Positions 15,758-23,979 of a stretch of 33,498 nucleotides of DNA are shown here, one piece after another. The number at the start of each line of letters is the position of its first letter. The first letter of the stretch is position 1. Below the pieces are notes generated by a model, which saw only the letters and a program-made list of their open reading frames with translations, was not told where the DNA came from and did no database searches. Location: NCBI GenBank assembly GCA_037139415.1, contig JBAXGN010000076.1, forward strand, positions 1 through 33,498. The letters run 5' to 3'. The stretch is from Verrucomicrobiota bacterium (GTDB lineage: Bacteria; Verrucomicrobiota; Verrucomicrobiia; Limisphaerales; Fontisphaeraceae). A program made the position numbers and the translations under genes.

Positions 15758-17872
15758 ATGAGTCCATTTAATATGCAGGCAAGCTGGGCTGCGTGGCATC
15801 GTTTTCCATGGATGCTAGGGGTCCTGCTTTGCTCATTGCTGGAAACCAATGCGGCGAATCTGGCACCGCGTTGGCGCTGGTCCAACCCGTTGCCGCACGG
15901 CGGCAATGTGTATGGCATGGCCTACGGTCTGGATTTGACAGTGCAAGTGGCGGAACGCGGCCAACTATACTCGAGCGAAAACCTGATAGATTGGATGCCG
16001 TATGATACCGGAACCACCAATACGCTGTTGGCGGCGGTCTTTTTTAATGACCGTTTGATTGCAGTGGGCGAGCGCGGCACGGTGGTCTGGACGGATTCCC
16101 TGGAAGATTTCTTCGTCATAGACCTGGGCACCCCGAATTGGCTGATGGGCGCCGCCGCTTCCTCCAGCCTGGTGATTTTGGTGGGCGACAACGGCGCGAT
16201 TTATTCCAGCATCACCGGCACCAACTGGTCCCAGGAAAACTCTTCCGTCACCAACTGGCTCTGCGGCGCAGCCTATGGCAAAAACACGTTTGTGGCGGTG
16301 GGACAGAGCGGAGTCATCCTGACCAGCAATAATGGTAAAACATGGAAAAAAAGTACCTCCGGCACCACCCGCCGCCTGAATGGCGTGTTTGCCGTGAATG
16401 GCTCGTTGTATGCCGTGGGCGACCAAGGAGTGGTGCTGCGCAGCGATAACGATGGCAGTTCGTGGAGTACAATCTCTGGGATTGGCGCCACCAATTCCCT
16501 GTATGCCGCCGCCGGCATCACCAATTTCACGGTTCTGGCCGGTGAAAAGGAATTGCGGTTGCAGGAAACCAACGGGCCATGGACCGATGAACTGGCCACC
16601 AATAAAGTATATCACGCGCCGGCATGGACCTACTACAGCGCGCTGGGACAAGTCTCGGAACTGCTGACGGCGGGACGGTCCGGCATGATTCTGGAAGGGT
16701 TCAAAACCAACGCCACCGGCTCAGTCTGGGTAAACCGTTATAACTCGGTGCGCAACTGGATTTGGGAAATCACCCGTACTGCGGACCTTTACGTCGCAGT
16801 GGGGGATCAAGCGACCATTATGACCAGTGCTGACGGGGTCAATTGGGATTTGGAGTTGCCGCCGAATACGGCCACCAATGCGGTGTTGCTCGGAGTCGGG
16901 GGAAATTCAAACCTGCTGGTGGCGGTGGGCAATCGGGGGACGCTGCTTTACAGCCCGGCCTCGTGGACAAACGTGATTACGGCGAATTACCATGGCAGCA
17001 CCACGGTCCTTTCAACCAACCTGGTAAACACCATGGGCATCCAATGGTCGCACCTGACCAATGCTCCCACCACCAACGATTTGCATGCGGTCGCCGCGTC
17101 CACCAGCGGTTACTTGGTGGCGGGCGGAAACGGGTGCATCTTTTTCAGTGCCACCGGCACGCAATGGACGCCCGCCACCAATGGTTCCAAGGCGTTCCTC
17201 TCCGGGGCGACGTGGTTTCCAGGCGGCTTTGTCGTGGTCGGGGATCGCGGCACGATTTCAACCAGTGTTACCGGCACCAATTGGAACAACGTGACCACCG
17301 GCACCACGAATTGGATTTACCGGGTGCGATACTTGAACGGGCAATTGGTGGCAGTGGGACAAAACGGCACCATCTTAACCAGCCCCAACGCGTCCACCTG
17401 GACGCTGCGCACCACCGGCATCACCAATTGGTTAAACGATGTTGCGTTTGCGGGTGATACCTATTATGCGGTGGGCAATCAGGGCACCGTATTGGCCAGC
17501 AGCAACGCCATTAACTGGGTCAGTATCGGCACCCTCACCTATAAATCGTTGTTTGGTGCGGCCACCTTTGGCCAGCAATTGGTAGTGGCCGGAATTGAGG
17601 GGGCGATCCTGCGCAGCCCCATCCTGCCGGATACCACCCCGGTATCGCTGCCACAATTTGCGTTCTCCAGTTCCACCAACGGATTGACCCAAAAATTATT
17701 CTTGATCACCGGGCATACCGACCAACAGTTTAACCTGGAAAGCTCGACCAACCTGATGCAATGGGTCCCCGGACCAACGCTGGAAATCTACGAAAGCGAC
17801 GGCACGCTCCTCTACCTGGAAACCAGCACCAACCAAGCCAGCGAATTCTTCCGCGCTCGAGCCATTCCCTGA
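15758..17872 (+). CDS. Secreted beta-propeller (Ycf48/BNR-like repeat) protein
   Basis: 704 residues from the ATG at 15758; a TTG 12 bp earlier and an ATG at 15773 are alternatives. Signal peptide WMLGVLLCSLLETNAAN. About a dozen repeats of the form AVGxxGxxxxSxxGxxW fill residues 40-640, e.g. VAVGQSGVILTSNNGKTWKK, VVVGDRGTISTSVTGTNWNN and VAVGQNGTILTSPNASTWTL. This is the pattern of Ycf48-like/BNR-repeat beta-propellers, which bind proteins or sugars. The C-terminus (FNLESSTNLMQWVPGP...FFRARAIP) is a domain common at the end of exported Verrucomicrobiota proteins. It follows the kinase gene by 26 bp and ends 14 bp from a convergent gene. Confidence 0.88.
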   Translation: MSPFNMQASWAAWHRFPWMLGVLLCSLLETNAANLAPRWRWSNPLPHGGNVYGMAYGLDLTVQVAERGQLYSSENLIDWMPYDTGTTNTLLAAVFFNDRLIAVGERGTVVWTDSLEDFFVIDLGTPNWLMGAAASSSLVILVGDNGAIYSSITGTNWSQENSSVTNWLCGAAYGKNTFVAVGQSGVILTSNNGKTWKKSTSGTTRRLNGVFAVNGSLYAVGDQGVVLRSDNDGSSWSTISGIGATNSLYAAAGITNFTVLAGEKELRLQETNGPWTDELATNKVYHAPAWTYYSALGQVSELLTAGRSGMILEGFKTNATGSVWVNRYNSVRNWIWEITRTADLYVAVGDQATIMTSADGVNWDLELPPNTATNAVLLGVGGNSNLLVAVGNRGTLLYSPASWTNVITANYHGSTTVLSTNLVNTMGIQWSHLTNAPTTNDLHAVAASTSGYLVAGGNGCIFFSATGTQWTPATNGSKAFLSGATWFPGGFVVVGDRGTISTSVTGTNWNNVTTGTTNWIYRVRYLNGQLVAVGQNGTILTSPNASTWTLRTTGITNWLNDVAFAGDTYYAVGNQGTVLASSNAINWVSIGTLTYKSLFGAATFGQQLVVAGIEGAILRSPILPDTTPVSLPQFAFSSSTNGLTQKLFLITGHTDQQFNLESSTNLMQWVPGPTLEIYESDGTLLYLETSTNQASEFFRARAIP

Positions 17873-17886
17873 TCCTGTTTTTTGAA

Positions 17887-18348
17887 TTAAGACTTGGCTT
17901 GGCGGGATTTAAGCGCTCTCAGATGCAACAAATCCCATTGATCCTGTTCCCGATAGGTTTCTTTGCTGGAAATAAGACAATCCAAACTCAGAAAAGGAAC
18001 GGGAATGCCCTCGATAACAACCGTCTGAGCCGAAATTATCGCCTCGGGATAATTCACCTTCCATGCTTTGGTACTGACGTCCACCTCGATTTCATCAGCA
18101 ATTTTCACCACAACGTTGTCGAGAATATCAGCCGGCGTAAGTTCAGCGGCCGCATGGTCTTCCAGGTGAGACAATGCAGAGATGACGCGCAGCGCGTTTT
18201 CTTCGGAAGCTTCAATCAGCACATCAACATCCTCAGTGGTTCGAACCAAACCATGTAGAATGCAGGCCTGGCCGCCGATGATCAAATAACGAGCTTGCGC
18301 CTGATTCAGCAAGGCACAGATCCGCAACAATGGATGGGGAGAGTTCAT
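17887..18348 (-). CDS. Nucleotidyltransferase-fold protein
   Basis: 153 residues. The sequence LIIGGQACILHGLVRTTEDV then DVLIEAS contains the GG...G and D-x-D pattern of the nucleotidyltransferase fold (MNT/AbiEii-like), with a third acidic candidate in EIEVDVSTKAW. The C-terminus FLSLDCLISSKETYREQDQW DLLHLRAL is the K...R-x-x-D-x-x-D-L helix typical of the small standalone NTases of toxin-antitoxin-like pairs. It could transfer a nucleotide to a protein or RNA target. Its ATG lies one base after the stop of the 72-residue upstream gene (TAG-G-ATG), so the two form a coupled pair. Confidence 0.8.
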   Translation of the reverse strand: MNSPHPLLRICALLNQAQARYLIIGGQACILHGLVRTTEDVDVLIEASEENALRVISALSHLEDHAAAELTPADILDNVVVKIADEIEVDVSTKAWKVNYPEAIISAQTVVIEGIPVPFLSLDCLISSKETYREQDQWDLLHLRALKSRQAKS

Positions 18349-18349
18349 C

Positions 18350-18568
18350 CTACCAAAGTCGTGGGTTTGCCTGGCTGCGCCGCCATTTCTCGTAATCCTC
18401 GTAGGTTTTCGCTTTGAATACGAAGCCGCGTGGACGTGGATAGGGATTCAGCAACTCCATCTGCTGCTGCAACACATGACTTCGGCGCAAAGCCTCCGCC
18501 GGTGTGGCTATTCCACGCCGGCGGCCTACTACCTTCATCTCATTTGGGACCATTCGATCCGCTAACAT
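18350..18568 (-). CDS. Small protein paired with the nucleotidyltransferase
   Basis: 72 residues from the ATG at 18568, selected over an upstream open frame that would run into the end of pbpC. The sequence is rich in Arg and Lys (VVGRRRGIATPAEALRRSHV) and ends YEKWRRSQANPRLW. No family was recognised. Its tight coupling to the nucleotidyltransferase and a promoter whose -10 lies 7 nt before the ATG point to a two-gene module, possibly toxin-antitoxin-like with this as the partner or antitoxin. Confidence 0.65.
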   Translation of the reverse strand: MLADRMVPNEMKVVGRRRGIATPAEALRRSHVLQQQMELLNPYPRPRGFVFKAKTYEDYEKWRRSQANPRLW

Positions 18569-18575
18569 GGTGTTA

Positions 18576-18604
18576 CTCTTAGCAGCACATGGCACCCTTG
18601 GCAA
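18576..18604 (-). promoter_or_regulatory. Candidate promoter giving a leaderless transcript
   Basis: Minus strand: TTGCCA (18604-18599), 17 bp, TAAGAG (18581-18576), then 7 nt to the ATG. The -10 is weak (3 of 6). The spacing matches four other accessory promoters in this window. Confidence 0.4.
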
Positions 18605-18629
18605 ACCGCAAAATATGCTTCCCACGGGG

Positions 18630-20969
18630 CTACAACGACTTGACCGTGATCCACGTGGTCGCGGTGGCCCCGGTTTGATCCCGCACTGTGATCTCATGCC
18701 GGCCTTCACTCAACCGCGCAGTCGTGCCAAGTTCATCCGTTTCGCACGGCAACGTTGAACTGTGCCAGCTAAGGCTCCCCTGCCCTTCCGCCTTTAACCG
18801 CAACCGATTTCCGCTGCCAGGCAAATCCGGGTCTAAGAAAATCACCGTCCCAGGCAACGGAGAAATCAGTCGCAAGGTTCCCGTCTCAGAACCACCTCCG
18901 TGTTCTGCTTTCGGCTTTCTGCTTTCTGCTTTCGGTCTTCCATCCCCCACCGCCCGATCCCCCAGCCAGTTTTCACCACCCGCCAACCATTCCCGGTATT
19001 CCACCGGCAGCCGAATGCGTCCGGCGGAATCATAATCCTCGGGCGTTTCCATCGGTGGCAGATGCCCGGCGATGAATTTTTCCAGCACGGCTTCCGGATG
19101 GTTGGCGGGAACCCGTTTGCCCGTTACACGATGCACATGGCCGGTGACCATCTCCGCCGGTAGCTCATACCATGTGGTGCCATGCTGTTCATGCAGATGC
19201 ACCAAGATGGCGTGCAGGATCGGGGCCGCACCGGTGACGCCGCTGACGTGTTCCATGGGGGTGCCGTCGAAATTCCCCACCCACACTCCCACGGTAAATT
19301 CCGGGGTGTAACCAAACGCCCAGTTGTCGCGAAAATCGGAACTGGTGCCGGTTTTGCAGGCGACCGGAAACGGAAAGCGCAGGCTGGAATATAAGTCAAA
19401 GGCCATGGCGCGCGCAAAATTGTCGCTCAAAATATCCGCAATCAGCCAGGCGGCGTTGGCATCAAATACTCGGGAAGCACCCGCCCCCGGCTGATCAAAA
19501 AATGAATAGGGCTTATACGCACCCAACCGCGCGAGGCAGGCAAACGCGTTGGCAAGTTCCAAGAGCCGCGCCTCGGCGTTGCCAATGGTTAGACCCAAGC
19601 CGTAAAATTCGGGCGAGTTGGTCAAGGTGGTAAGTCCGCACCGACGCAACCGCTGCTGGAGCGGTACCGGGCCGCCCAATTCGTTAAGCACGCGCACCGC
19701 GGGGATGTTCAGGGAGTTCGCCAGTGCCAGACGATAACGGAGCGGGCCGAAGCATTGCCGATTATAATTAACCGGAGCGAACAGCCCAGTGGGGGTGGTA
19801 AATTCAGTGGGGATATCCGCCACCATGCTGGCCGGGGTTGCGCCGCGTTCCAACGCCAACAGGTACGTGAACGGTTTGAAGGTGCTGCCAGCGGATCGCG
19901 GTGCCCACGCGCCATTCACCTGCCCTTCCCGATCCGCAAAATAATCCTCCGATCCCACCAATGCCAGGACTTCGCCGGTGCGGTTGTCCAACACCACCGC
20001 TGCCCCATTCCGCGCCTGTTGCCGGTTCAATAGCTTTAGCCGGTCCTGCACCGTTTTTTCCACCAAACGGTTCAGGTCCAAGTCCAGGCTGGTACGCACG
20101 ACCGTGCCGTGCCGAAGGCGGCCTTCCGGAACCTGTTGCAGCAGCAGGTCCACAAAATGCGGCGCTTGGAAAACGCGCCGGGGCGCTGCCAGCCGCAACG
20201 GTTCTCGGGCGGCGCGTGCCGAAGTCGTGGCGGTCAGCCAGCCTTCCGCTTCCATCCGGGTGAGAATCCATTGCTGCCGCTTGCGCGTGGCAGCGAAACG
20301 CAGGTACGGATTCAACCGCGTGGGTGCCTGTGGAATAGCTGCGAGCAAGGCGGACTCCGCCAGACTCAAATCCGCCGGCGGCTTGTTGAAATAATAGTGG
20401 GCGGCGGCAGCAATGCCGGTACGCCGGTTGCCGTAATCGAGACGGTTCAAATATTCGGCGAGGATTTGTTCCTTGGTCCAGACCTGTTCCAGCCGCAGGG
20501 CTTGCAGCGACTCAATGATTTTTGAGCGCACCGTGCGCGGGCGCGGTTGGGCCAGCTTGATCGTCTGCTGTGTGATCGTGGACGCGCCGGAAACCACGTG
20601 CCCGTTTTTGACCAGTCCCCACACGGCCCGCCCGAGCGCATAAACATCCACCCCGGAATGTTCCCAAAACCGTTTATCCTCCGCCGCCAACGTGGCCTCC
20701 ACGAGCGATGGCGCGATGGCTCCCAGCGCCACCCGTTGACCCAACAGGCCATGCTCGCCAAATTGCTGGCGCAGCGTGACCCCATGGCGGTCCACCAATT
20801 CAACCTCGGGCGCCGCCGGTTGAAACAGCGCCGCCGGTAACGGCACCAACCGCAACGCAAATGAAAACCCACCGATGCCGGCCAGACAGATCAGGAGCAT
20901 CCCCAAACCGAACTTCAACCATCGGCGCCGAAAACCAGGAGCGGCACTTGTAATGCGGGCTTGGCTCAT
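18630..20969 (-). CDS. pbpC: Penicillin-binding protein 1C
   Basis: 779 residues, normal for PBP1C. A membrane helix at about residues 20-40 is followed by a glycosyltransferase-51 domain with EDKRFWEHSG (Glu97), GASTITQQ (128-135) and KEQILAEYLN. The transpeptidase domain has SxxK as STFK (Ser362-Lys365), SLN (419-421) and KTGTS (539-543). A C-terminal BiPBP_C-type beta domain ends WITVKSL. It polymerises and crosslinks peptidoglycan in the periplasm. Between the two C-terminal domains, around residues 680-694, is an Arg/Lys/Glu linker (GRPKAESRKPKAEHGG) encoded by 7-bp repeats, which seems inserted. The 216-bp gap upstream of its start contains a large heptamer-based inverted repeat. Confidence 0.96.
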   Translation of the reverse strand: MSQARITSAAPGFRRRWLKFGLGMLLICLAGIGGFSFALRLVPLPAALFQPAAPEVELVDRHGVTLRQQFGEHGLLGQRVALGAIAPSLVEATLAAEDKRFWEHSGVDVYALGRAVWGLVKNGHVVSGASTITQQTIKLAQPRPRTVRSKIIESLQALRLEQVWTKEQILAEYLNRLDYGNRRTGIAAAAHYYFNKPPADLSLAESALLAAIPQAPTRLNPYLRFAATRKRQQWILTRMEAEGWLTATTSARAAREPLRLAAPRRVFQAPHFVDLLLQQVPEGRLRHGTVVRTSLDLDLNRLVEKTVQDRLKLLNRQQARNGAAVVLDNRTGEVLALVGSEDYFADREGQVNGAWAPRSAGSTFKPFTYLLALERGATPASMVADIPTEFTTPTGLFAPVNYNRQCFGPLRYRLALANSLNIPAVRVLNELGGPVPLQQRLRRCGLTTLTNSPEFYGLGLTIGNAEARLLELANAFACLARLGAYKPYSFFDQPGAGASRVFDANAAWLIADILSDNFARAMAFDLYSSLRFPFPVACKTGTSSDFRDNWAFGYTPEFTVGVWVGNFDGTPMEHVSGVTGAAPILHAILVHLHEQHGTTWYELPAEMVTGHVHRVTGKRVPANHPEAVLEKFIAGHLPPMETPEDYDSAGRIRLPVEYREWLAGGENWLGDRAVGDGRPKAESRKPKAEHGGGSETGTLRLISPLPGTVIFLDPDLPGSGNRLRLKAEGQGSLSWHSSTLPCETDELGTTARLSEGRHEITVRDQTGATATTWITVKSL
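18907..18934. repeat. Four GCTTTCN heptamers inside pbpC
   Basis: GCTTTCG, GCTTTCT, GCTTTCT, GCTTTCG in tandem. On the coding strand they give PKAESRKPKAE, a linker between the transpeptidase and C-terminal domains of PBP1C. Confidence 0.85.
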
Positions 20970-20984
20970 GATGGGTCGCCCCAG

Positions 20985-21181
20985 TTAAATCCGAAATTCG
21001 AACCCCGAATACCGAAAGAATGCCGAAGCCCAAATACCGAAAGAATACCGAAAACCGAAGCCCGCATCTGGCGCTGTTGGGCGATACCTGCAACATCGGA
21101 ACGTCCAGCTAGAGAGTCAAAACAACCGCATTCGGATTTCGAATTTCGGATTTCTTTCGGCTTTCGAATTTCGGGCTTCGG
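20985..21181. repeat. Heptamer-built long inverted repeat
   Basis: The left half (20985-21062) consists mostly of CCGAAnn units (CCGAATACCGAAAG, CCGAAAACCGAAGC). The right half (about 21129-21181) is the inverse (GGATTTCGAATTTCGG, CTTTCGAATTTCGGGCTTCG). The centre is about 65 bp. The whole forms an imperfect palindrome filling the gap between pbpC and the methyltransferase gene. Confidence 0.8.
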
Positions 21182-21186
21182 ACTTA

Positions 21187-22176
21187 TCATTTGCCTTCCT
21201 GTCCCAGCGCCTCAAATCCCACCACCGCATTCCCCTCAAACGCGCAACGCGCCAGCACCGGTGCGCGGCCTTTTTTGATCTGGCGATACGCCTCCGGCAA
21301 CGCGCGTTTGGATACCGTGCAATCCCCCAAGCCGGCGGCGCGACACAGAAATACCAGCGCCTCGTGTTTCGACACGCGCGGCGTGCCGAGCAAACGGGTG
21401 GCACCGGCCGGCCAGGCGGGCGCGGGGCGCTGATCCAGCACCAGGTAACTTAAAGGCAGGCTGCTCAAATCAATGCCAACCAGGTTGGCAAACTTCGCCC
21501 AAGGACCACCCGTATAGACTTCCGGCGGCGGCGACGCAAAGTGATGACACCAATGGCGCGCGTTGGCCGGGTCCAATAATCCGCACGCGCCTGAATGCGT
21601 GCATGGGGCAACAATCTGAAATTGGGTTCGCAGCCGTTCCCGCACGCCCACCAGCGCCGCGCTGGCTTCGTAGGTGCCCGGCTCAATCCAGATCATCGCG
21701 GCAAACGACGAAGCAATTTGCAACAACCGGACAGCCTGCTCGGGTGCCAACTCATTCAGCACATGACTGACCAGCAGTGTTCCATGCGGGGAGGTGCCGC
21801 CCGTGCCCAAGGTCACTTCCAACCCCGGATACTTTTCCCGCGCCCGCCGGGCGGCATACTGCACCGCCAAAGGCGAGCGGTCATACAGGCATAATTCAGA
21901 GATGCCTTGCGTGCCGAAATGATCCAAAAACGCGCGTCCGGCAATGCCACTGCCGCAACCCCAATCCAGCACGCCACCGGGCGGCGGGGTCCAACCCAAA
22001 CGCGGCAATTCCGCAAGCACATGATCCCACTTCCAGCCGATGCGTTGGGCAAACGTCTGGTCGTAGCTCGCCAGGTCCCGTTCATCCATCCAGTAATCCG
22101 CGGCCCCGGCGGTATGGTTTAAAAATGCGCTACGCAATCGCTCCAGCGCCTTCCAATCAATGGTGTCCAAATTCAT
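21187..22176 (-). CDS. Rsm22-family methyltransferase-like protein
   Basis: 329 residues. SAM-binding motif I VLDWGCGSGIAGRAF (about 69-83), then LCLYDRSPLAVQYAARRARE and LLVSHVLNEL (motif IV position). A Cys-rich segment CTHSGACGLLDPANARHWCH matches the conserved C-x-H-x-x-x-C...W-C-H pattern of Rsm22 proteins, which in mitochondria and bacteria are associated with the small ribosomal subunit and can carry an iron-sulfur cluster. The expected role is ribosome assembly or rRNA modification. It begins 21 bp after the aminopeptidase gene, in the same direction. TTGGTG-17 bp-TTTTAT-6 nt-ATG upstream is a possible internal promoter. Confidence 0.82.
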   Translation of the reverse strand: MNLDTIDWKALERLRSAFLNHTAGAADYWMDERDLASYDQTFAQRIGWKWDHVLAELPRLGWTPPPGGVLDWGCGSGIAGRAFLDHFGTQGISELCLYDRSPLAVQYAARRAREKYPGLEVTLGTGGTSPHGTLLVSHVLNELAPEQAVRLLQIASSFAAMIWIEPGTYEASAALVGVRERLRTQFQIVAPCTHSGACGLLDPANARHWCHHFASPPPEVYTGGPWAKFANLVGIDLSSLPLSYLVLDQRPAPAWPAGATRLLGTPRVSKHEALVFLCRAAGLGDCTVSKRALPEAYRQIKKGRAPVLARCAFEGNAVVGFEALGQEGK

Positions 22177-22197
22177 GGCCAGATAAAATTAGATGAG

Positions 22198-23355
22198 TTA
22201 CGAGCCACCAACCGGATCGGCAGCCATCAAGAGCGCATGACGCTTCTCCTTGGCTTGCCGGCCCAATTGCCGCGCCGCCTCATAAAACGCCGCAAAATCT
22301 CCCCGCTGCTGCCGGAAGACTCGCCGCAAACCGGGCACCAGCCGATGATACGTGTCGTCATTGGCCAGCTTCGCGTTATTAAACGGACTGTTCATCCAGC
22401 GATCAAAGGGACGCAGCGCCTCGGATTGAGCCCGCAGAACCTGGTAGCGCTCGCGGATGTGTCCAAGAATTTCCGCCTTGCGCTGCCGCAAACTCACCAA
22501 CTCATCCGGCGTGGCCTGCCCCTTGACGGCCCGCAGGGGAGCGTCCTGCGCATACAACCCTTTCAACTCCTCCCGGGTTTGATGCAACAATTGGCGGCAT
22601 TGTGTCTCCCGCTGGAGGGATTGTTCGTACTGCTCCAAAACCGGTTCCTGATGCGTAGCCTTAAGCCAGCACCGTACCCCCTCCTCCTCCACCACCGTGG
22701 CAAACGCCTCATCAAAATCGGTATCGCTGCCAATGAATAATTTCTGGTGTGCCAGCTCATGAAATAAGACAGCCGCCAAGTCGGGCTCCGCATAACCAAT
22801 GAAGCTGCTGAGCAGCGGATCCTTGAACCAGCCCAGTGTCGAATATGCATCCACTCCGCCCACCTGCACATCGTAGCCGCGCCGCGCATAATTGGTGGCA
22901 AACCGCCGGGCGTTGTTCGCGTCAAAATACCCCTGGTACGTCAGCCTCCCCACCAGGGGATACCACCACGAATTCAGTTCCAGAGAAAATTCCGGTGCCA
23001 CCTGCACATTCCAGATCACATGCTCGCCCGGCAGCGCCACATAACTCAAATAATGCCCATCCACCGGCAGTTTCAATTCCCGTCCGGCGAATTCACGCAG
23101 GCGCAATACGAGTTCAAACTTCTTTTTGAGTTGGGGGGTGGTCTCCGGGCTGTCCAGCAACCGTTGAAGCGGTTCCCGCCCGGACAGGATGCGCCACTGT
23201 CCACGAGCCGCCTGACCATAAAATGCCGCCGTGCGGCAGCCACTCAACACCGCCACCAGGCAAACCAGCGCCGTGCACAGCAACATCCTCGGCGTCGCCA
23301 GCGTGCTTTTATTCGCTGGCCGCCGGGCGGCTTGAATCACCGTGCGCACTTGCAT
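22198..23355 (-). CDS. Predicted aminopeptidase lipoprotein (PF10023-type)
   Basis: 385 residues from the ATG at 23355; the frame is open to 23403, and an ATG at 23286 would leave a signal peptide with no positive charge. Lipobox LVAVLSGC indicates lipid attachment. The zinc site HELAHQKL (HExxH) is followed 15-20 residues later by the acidic DEAFATVVEEEG helix. WWYPLVGRLTYQGYFD and GGVDAYSTLGWFKDPLLSSF are hallmarks of the COG4324 predicted aminopeptidase family. It is expected to be a membrane-tethered metallopeptidase facing the periplasm. Its 5' end overlaps the open tail of the DUF3368 remnant. Confidence 0.88.
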   Translation of the reverse strand: MQVRTVIQAARRPANKSTLATPRMLLCTALVCLVAVLSGCRTAAFYGQAARGQWRILSGREPLQRLLDSPETTPQLKKKFELVLRLREFAGRELKLPVDGHYLSYVALPGEHVIWNVQVAPEFSLELNSWWYPLVGRLTYQGYFDANNARRFATNYARRGYDVQVGGVDAYSTLGWFKDPLLSSFIGYAEPDLAAVLFHELAHQKLFIGSDTDFDEAFATVVEEEGVRCWLKATHQEPVLEQYEQSLQRETQCRQLLHQTREELKGLYAQDAPLRAVKGQATPDELVSLRQRKAEILGHIRERYQVLRAQSEALRPFDRWMNSPFNNAKLANDDTYHRLVPGLRRVFRQQRGDFAAFYEAARQLGRQAKEKRHALLMAADPVGGS

Positions 23356-23718
23356 AACCGTGATCACTGCTTCGTAACCGAAGTCCATTGCTCCCGGAAG
23401 CATTCCAGATTCGCGCGGCGGTTTGCGATAAAATTATGAATTGTTTGATCCCGCTATCAATAAAGAAACCTGCCTCACTACGCAGCCGCTTGATTTCTGT
23501 CCGCAACACCGGGATCTTCCCGTTAGGTTTACCGTGCTGCAATTCACCAAGAACCTCTGCTACCGATAGCCCGACATGCCGGGCGGCACTTCGCCCGCGT
23601 TTCTCATCAATCAGCAATACATCCCTTTGACAGCCAGAGCCAAGGCAATGGCAGACGCCTCACCGGCATCCGGTGCAAAGGGCAATTGCACCGGGATGAT
23701 AACCAAGGGGAAGTTACC
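23309..23718 (-). pseudogene. Frameshifted, 5'-truncated DUF3368 (PIN-like toxin) remnant
   Basis: One frame reads VQLPFAPDAGEASAIALALA then VKGMYC and a stop. Another frame resumes at DVLLIDEKRGRSAARHVGLS, then VAEVLGELQHGKPNGKIPVL and LRSEAGFFIDSGIKQFIIL. Together these are the conserved core of DUF3368 PIN-like proteins (GEAxAIALAL...LLIDExRGRxxA...LGxL...G.I...LR...GF.I). The break lies near 23620 at CAAAGGGATG and needs a one-base shift. The N-terminal third with the first PIN acidic residues is missing; in its place is a copy of the dispersed repeat (23712-23751). The frame runs on without a normal stop into the aminopeptidase gene. No antitoxin partner is visible. Confidence 0.7.
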
Positions 23719-23751
23719 GGCACCTCACCGGGGTGTTTTCACCGGTCAACC
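23712..23751. repeat. Dispersed repeat fragment D
   Basis: 40 bp matching 29001-29040 at 38 positions (CACCGGGGTGTTTTCACCGG is shared). It sits exactly where the DUF3368 remnant loses its 5' part. Confidence 0.75.
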
Positions 23752-23794
23752 TGCCGCCGATCCCAATTCCTTCTTAGCCGATCGCCTGCATCGC

Positions 23795-23817
23795 CGGACC
23801 TCCACTCAGGAGGTCCG
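23795..23817 (-). terminator. Hairpin overlapping the stop of the small Lys-rich gene
   Basis: Perfect 9-bp stem CGGACCTCC/GGAGGTCCG with a 5-nt loop that contains the TGA stop codon of the 31-residue gene. It has no T-run. It could stop or stabilise the short transcript. Confidence 0.5.
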
Positions 23818-23901
23818 TTGCGAAGTTGCGGGTCCCGCCTTGGGCTTCGGTTTCTTCGCTTTCTTGACTTCTTTTTTCTGACTTCGGTTTCCTTTGGCCA
23901 T
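23806..23901 (-). CDS. Small Lys-rich protein (31 residues)
   Basis: ATG at 23901 is preceded by AGGAG with 6-nt spacing, one of the few good ribosome-binding sites in the window. The product is MAKGNRSQKKEVKKAKKPKP then KAGPATSQRTS. It belongs to a type of tiny, basic MAKG-xxxKKEVKKPKK proteins found in many bacteria; I know no function. An upstream promoter with an operator-like palindrome (23950-23979) and a hairpin over the stop codon make a complete single-gene unit. The high charge suggests nucleic-acid or ribosome contact, but that is a guess. Confidence 0.7.
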   Translation of the reverse strand: MAKGNRSQKKEVKKAKKPKPKAGPATSQRTS

Positions 23902-23949
23902 AATGAACTCCTGGTTAATGTTCAACTCACGCTATGCTGCTTAGACCGG

Positions 23950-23979
23950 GTTTACAACAGTAAACGCAGTTTATGTCAA
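23950..23979 (-). promoter_or_regulatory. Promoter with overlapping palindrome
   Basis: Minus strand: TTGACA (23979-23974), 17 bp, TGTAAA (23956-23951). The -10 lies inside the inverted repeat GTTTAC-4-GTAAAC (23950-23965), so a repressor could block it. ACGCAGTTTA is repeated directly within and just upstream of the -35 region. It serves the small Lys-rich gene, 50 bp downstream. Confidence 0.55.

Noticed and set aside
18569-18709. Longer version of the 72-residue protein
   Set aside because: The extension lies in the 3' end of pbpC in another frame, and the leaderless-type promoter fits the shorter start.
23075-23120. CRISPR-like arrays or tRNA genes anywhere in the window
   Set aside because: No regularly spaced repeats with unique spacers and no tRNA cloverleaf were seen; the interspersed repeats are of other types.
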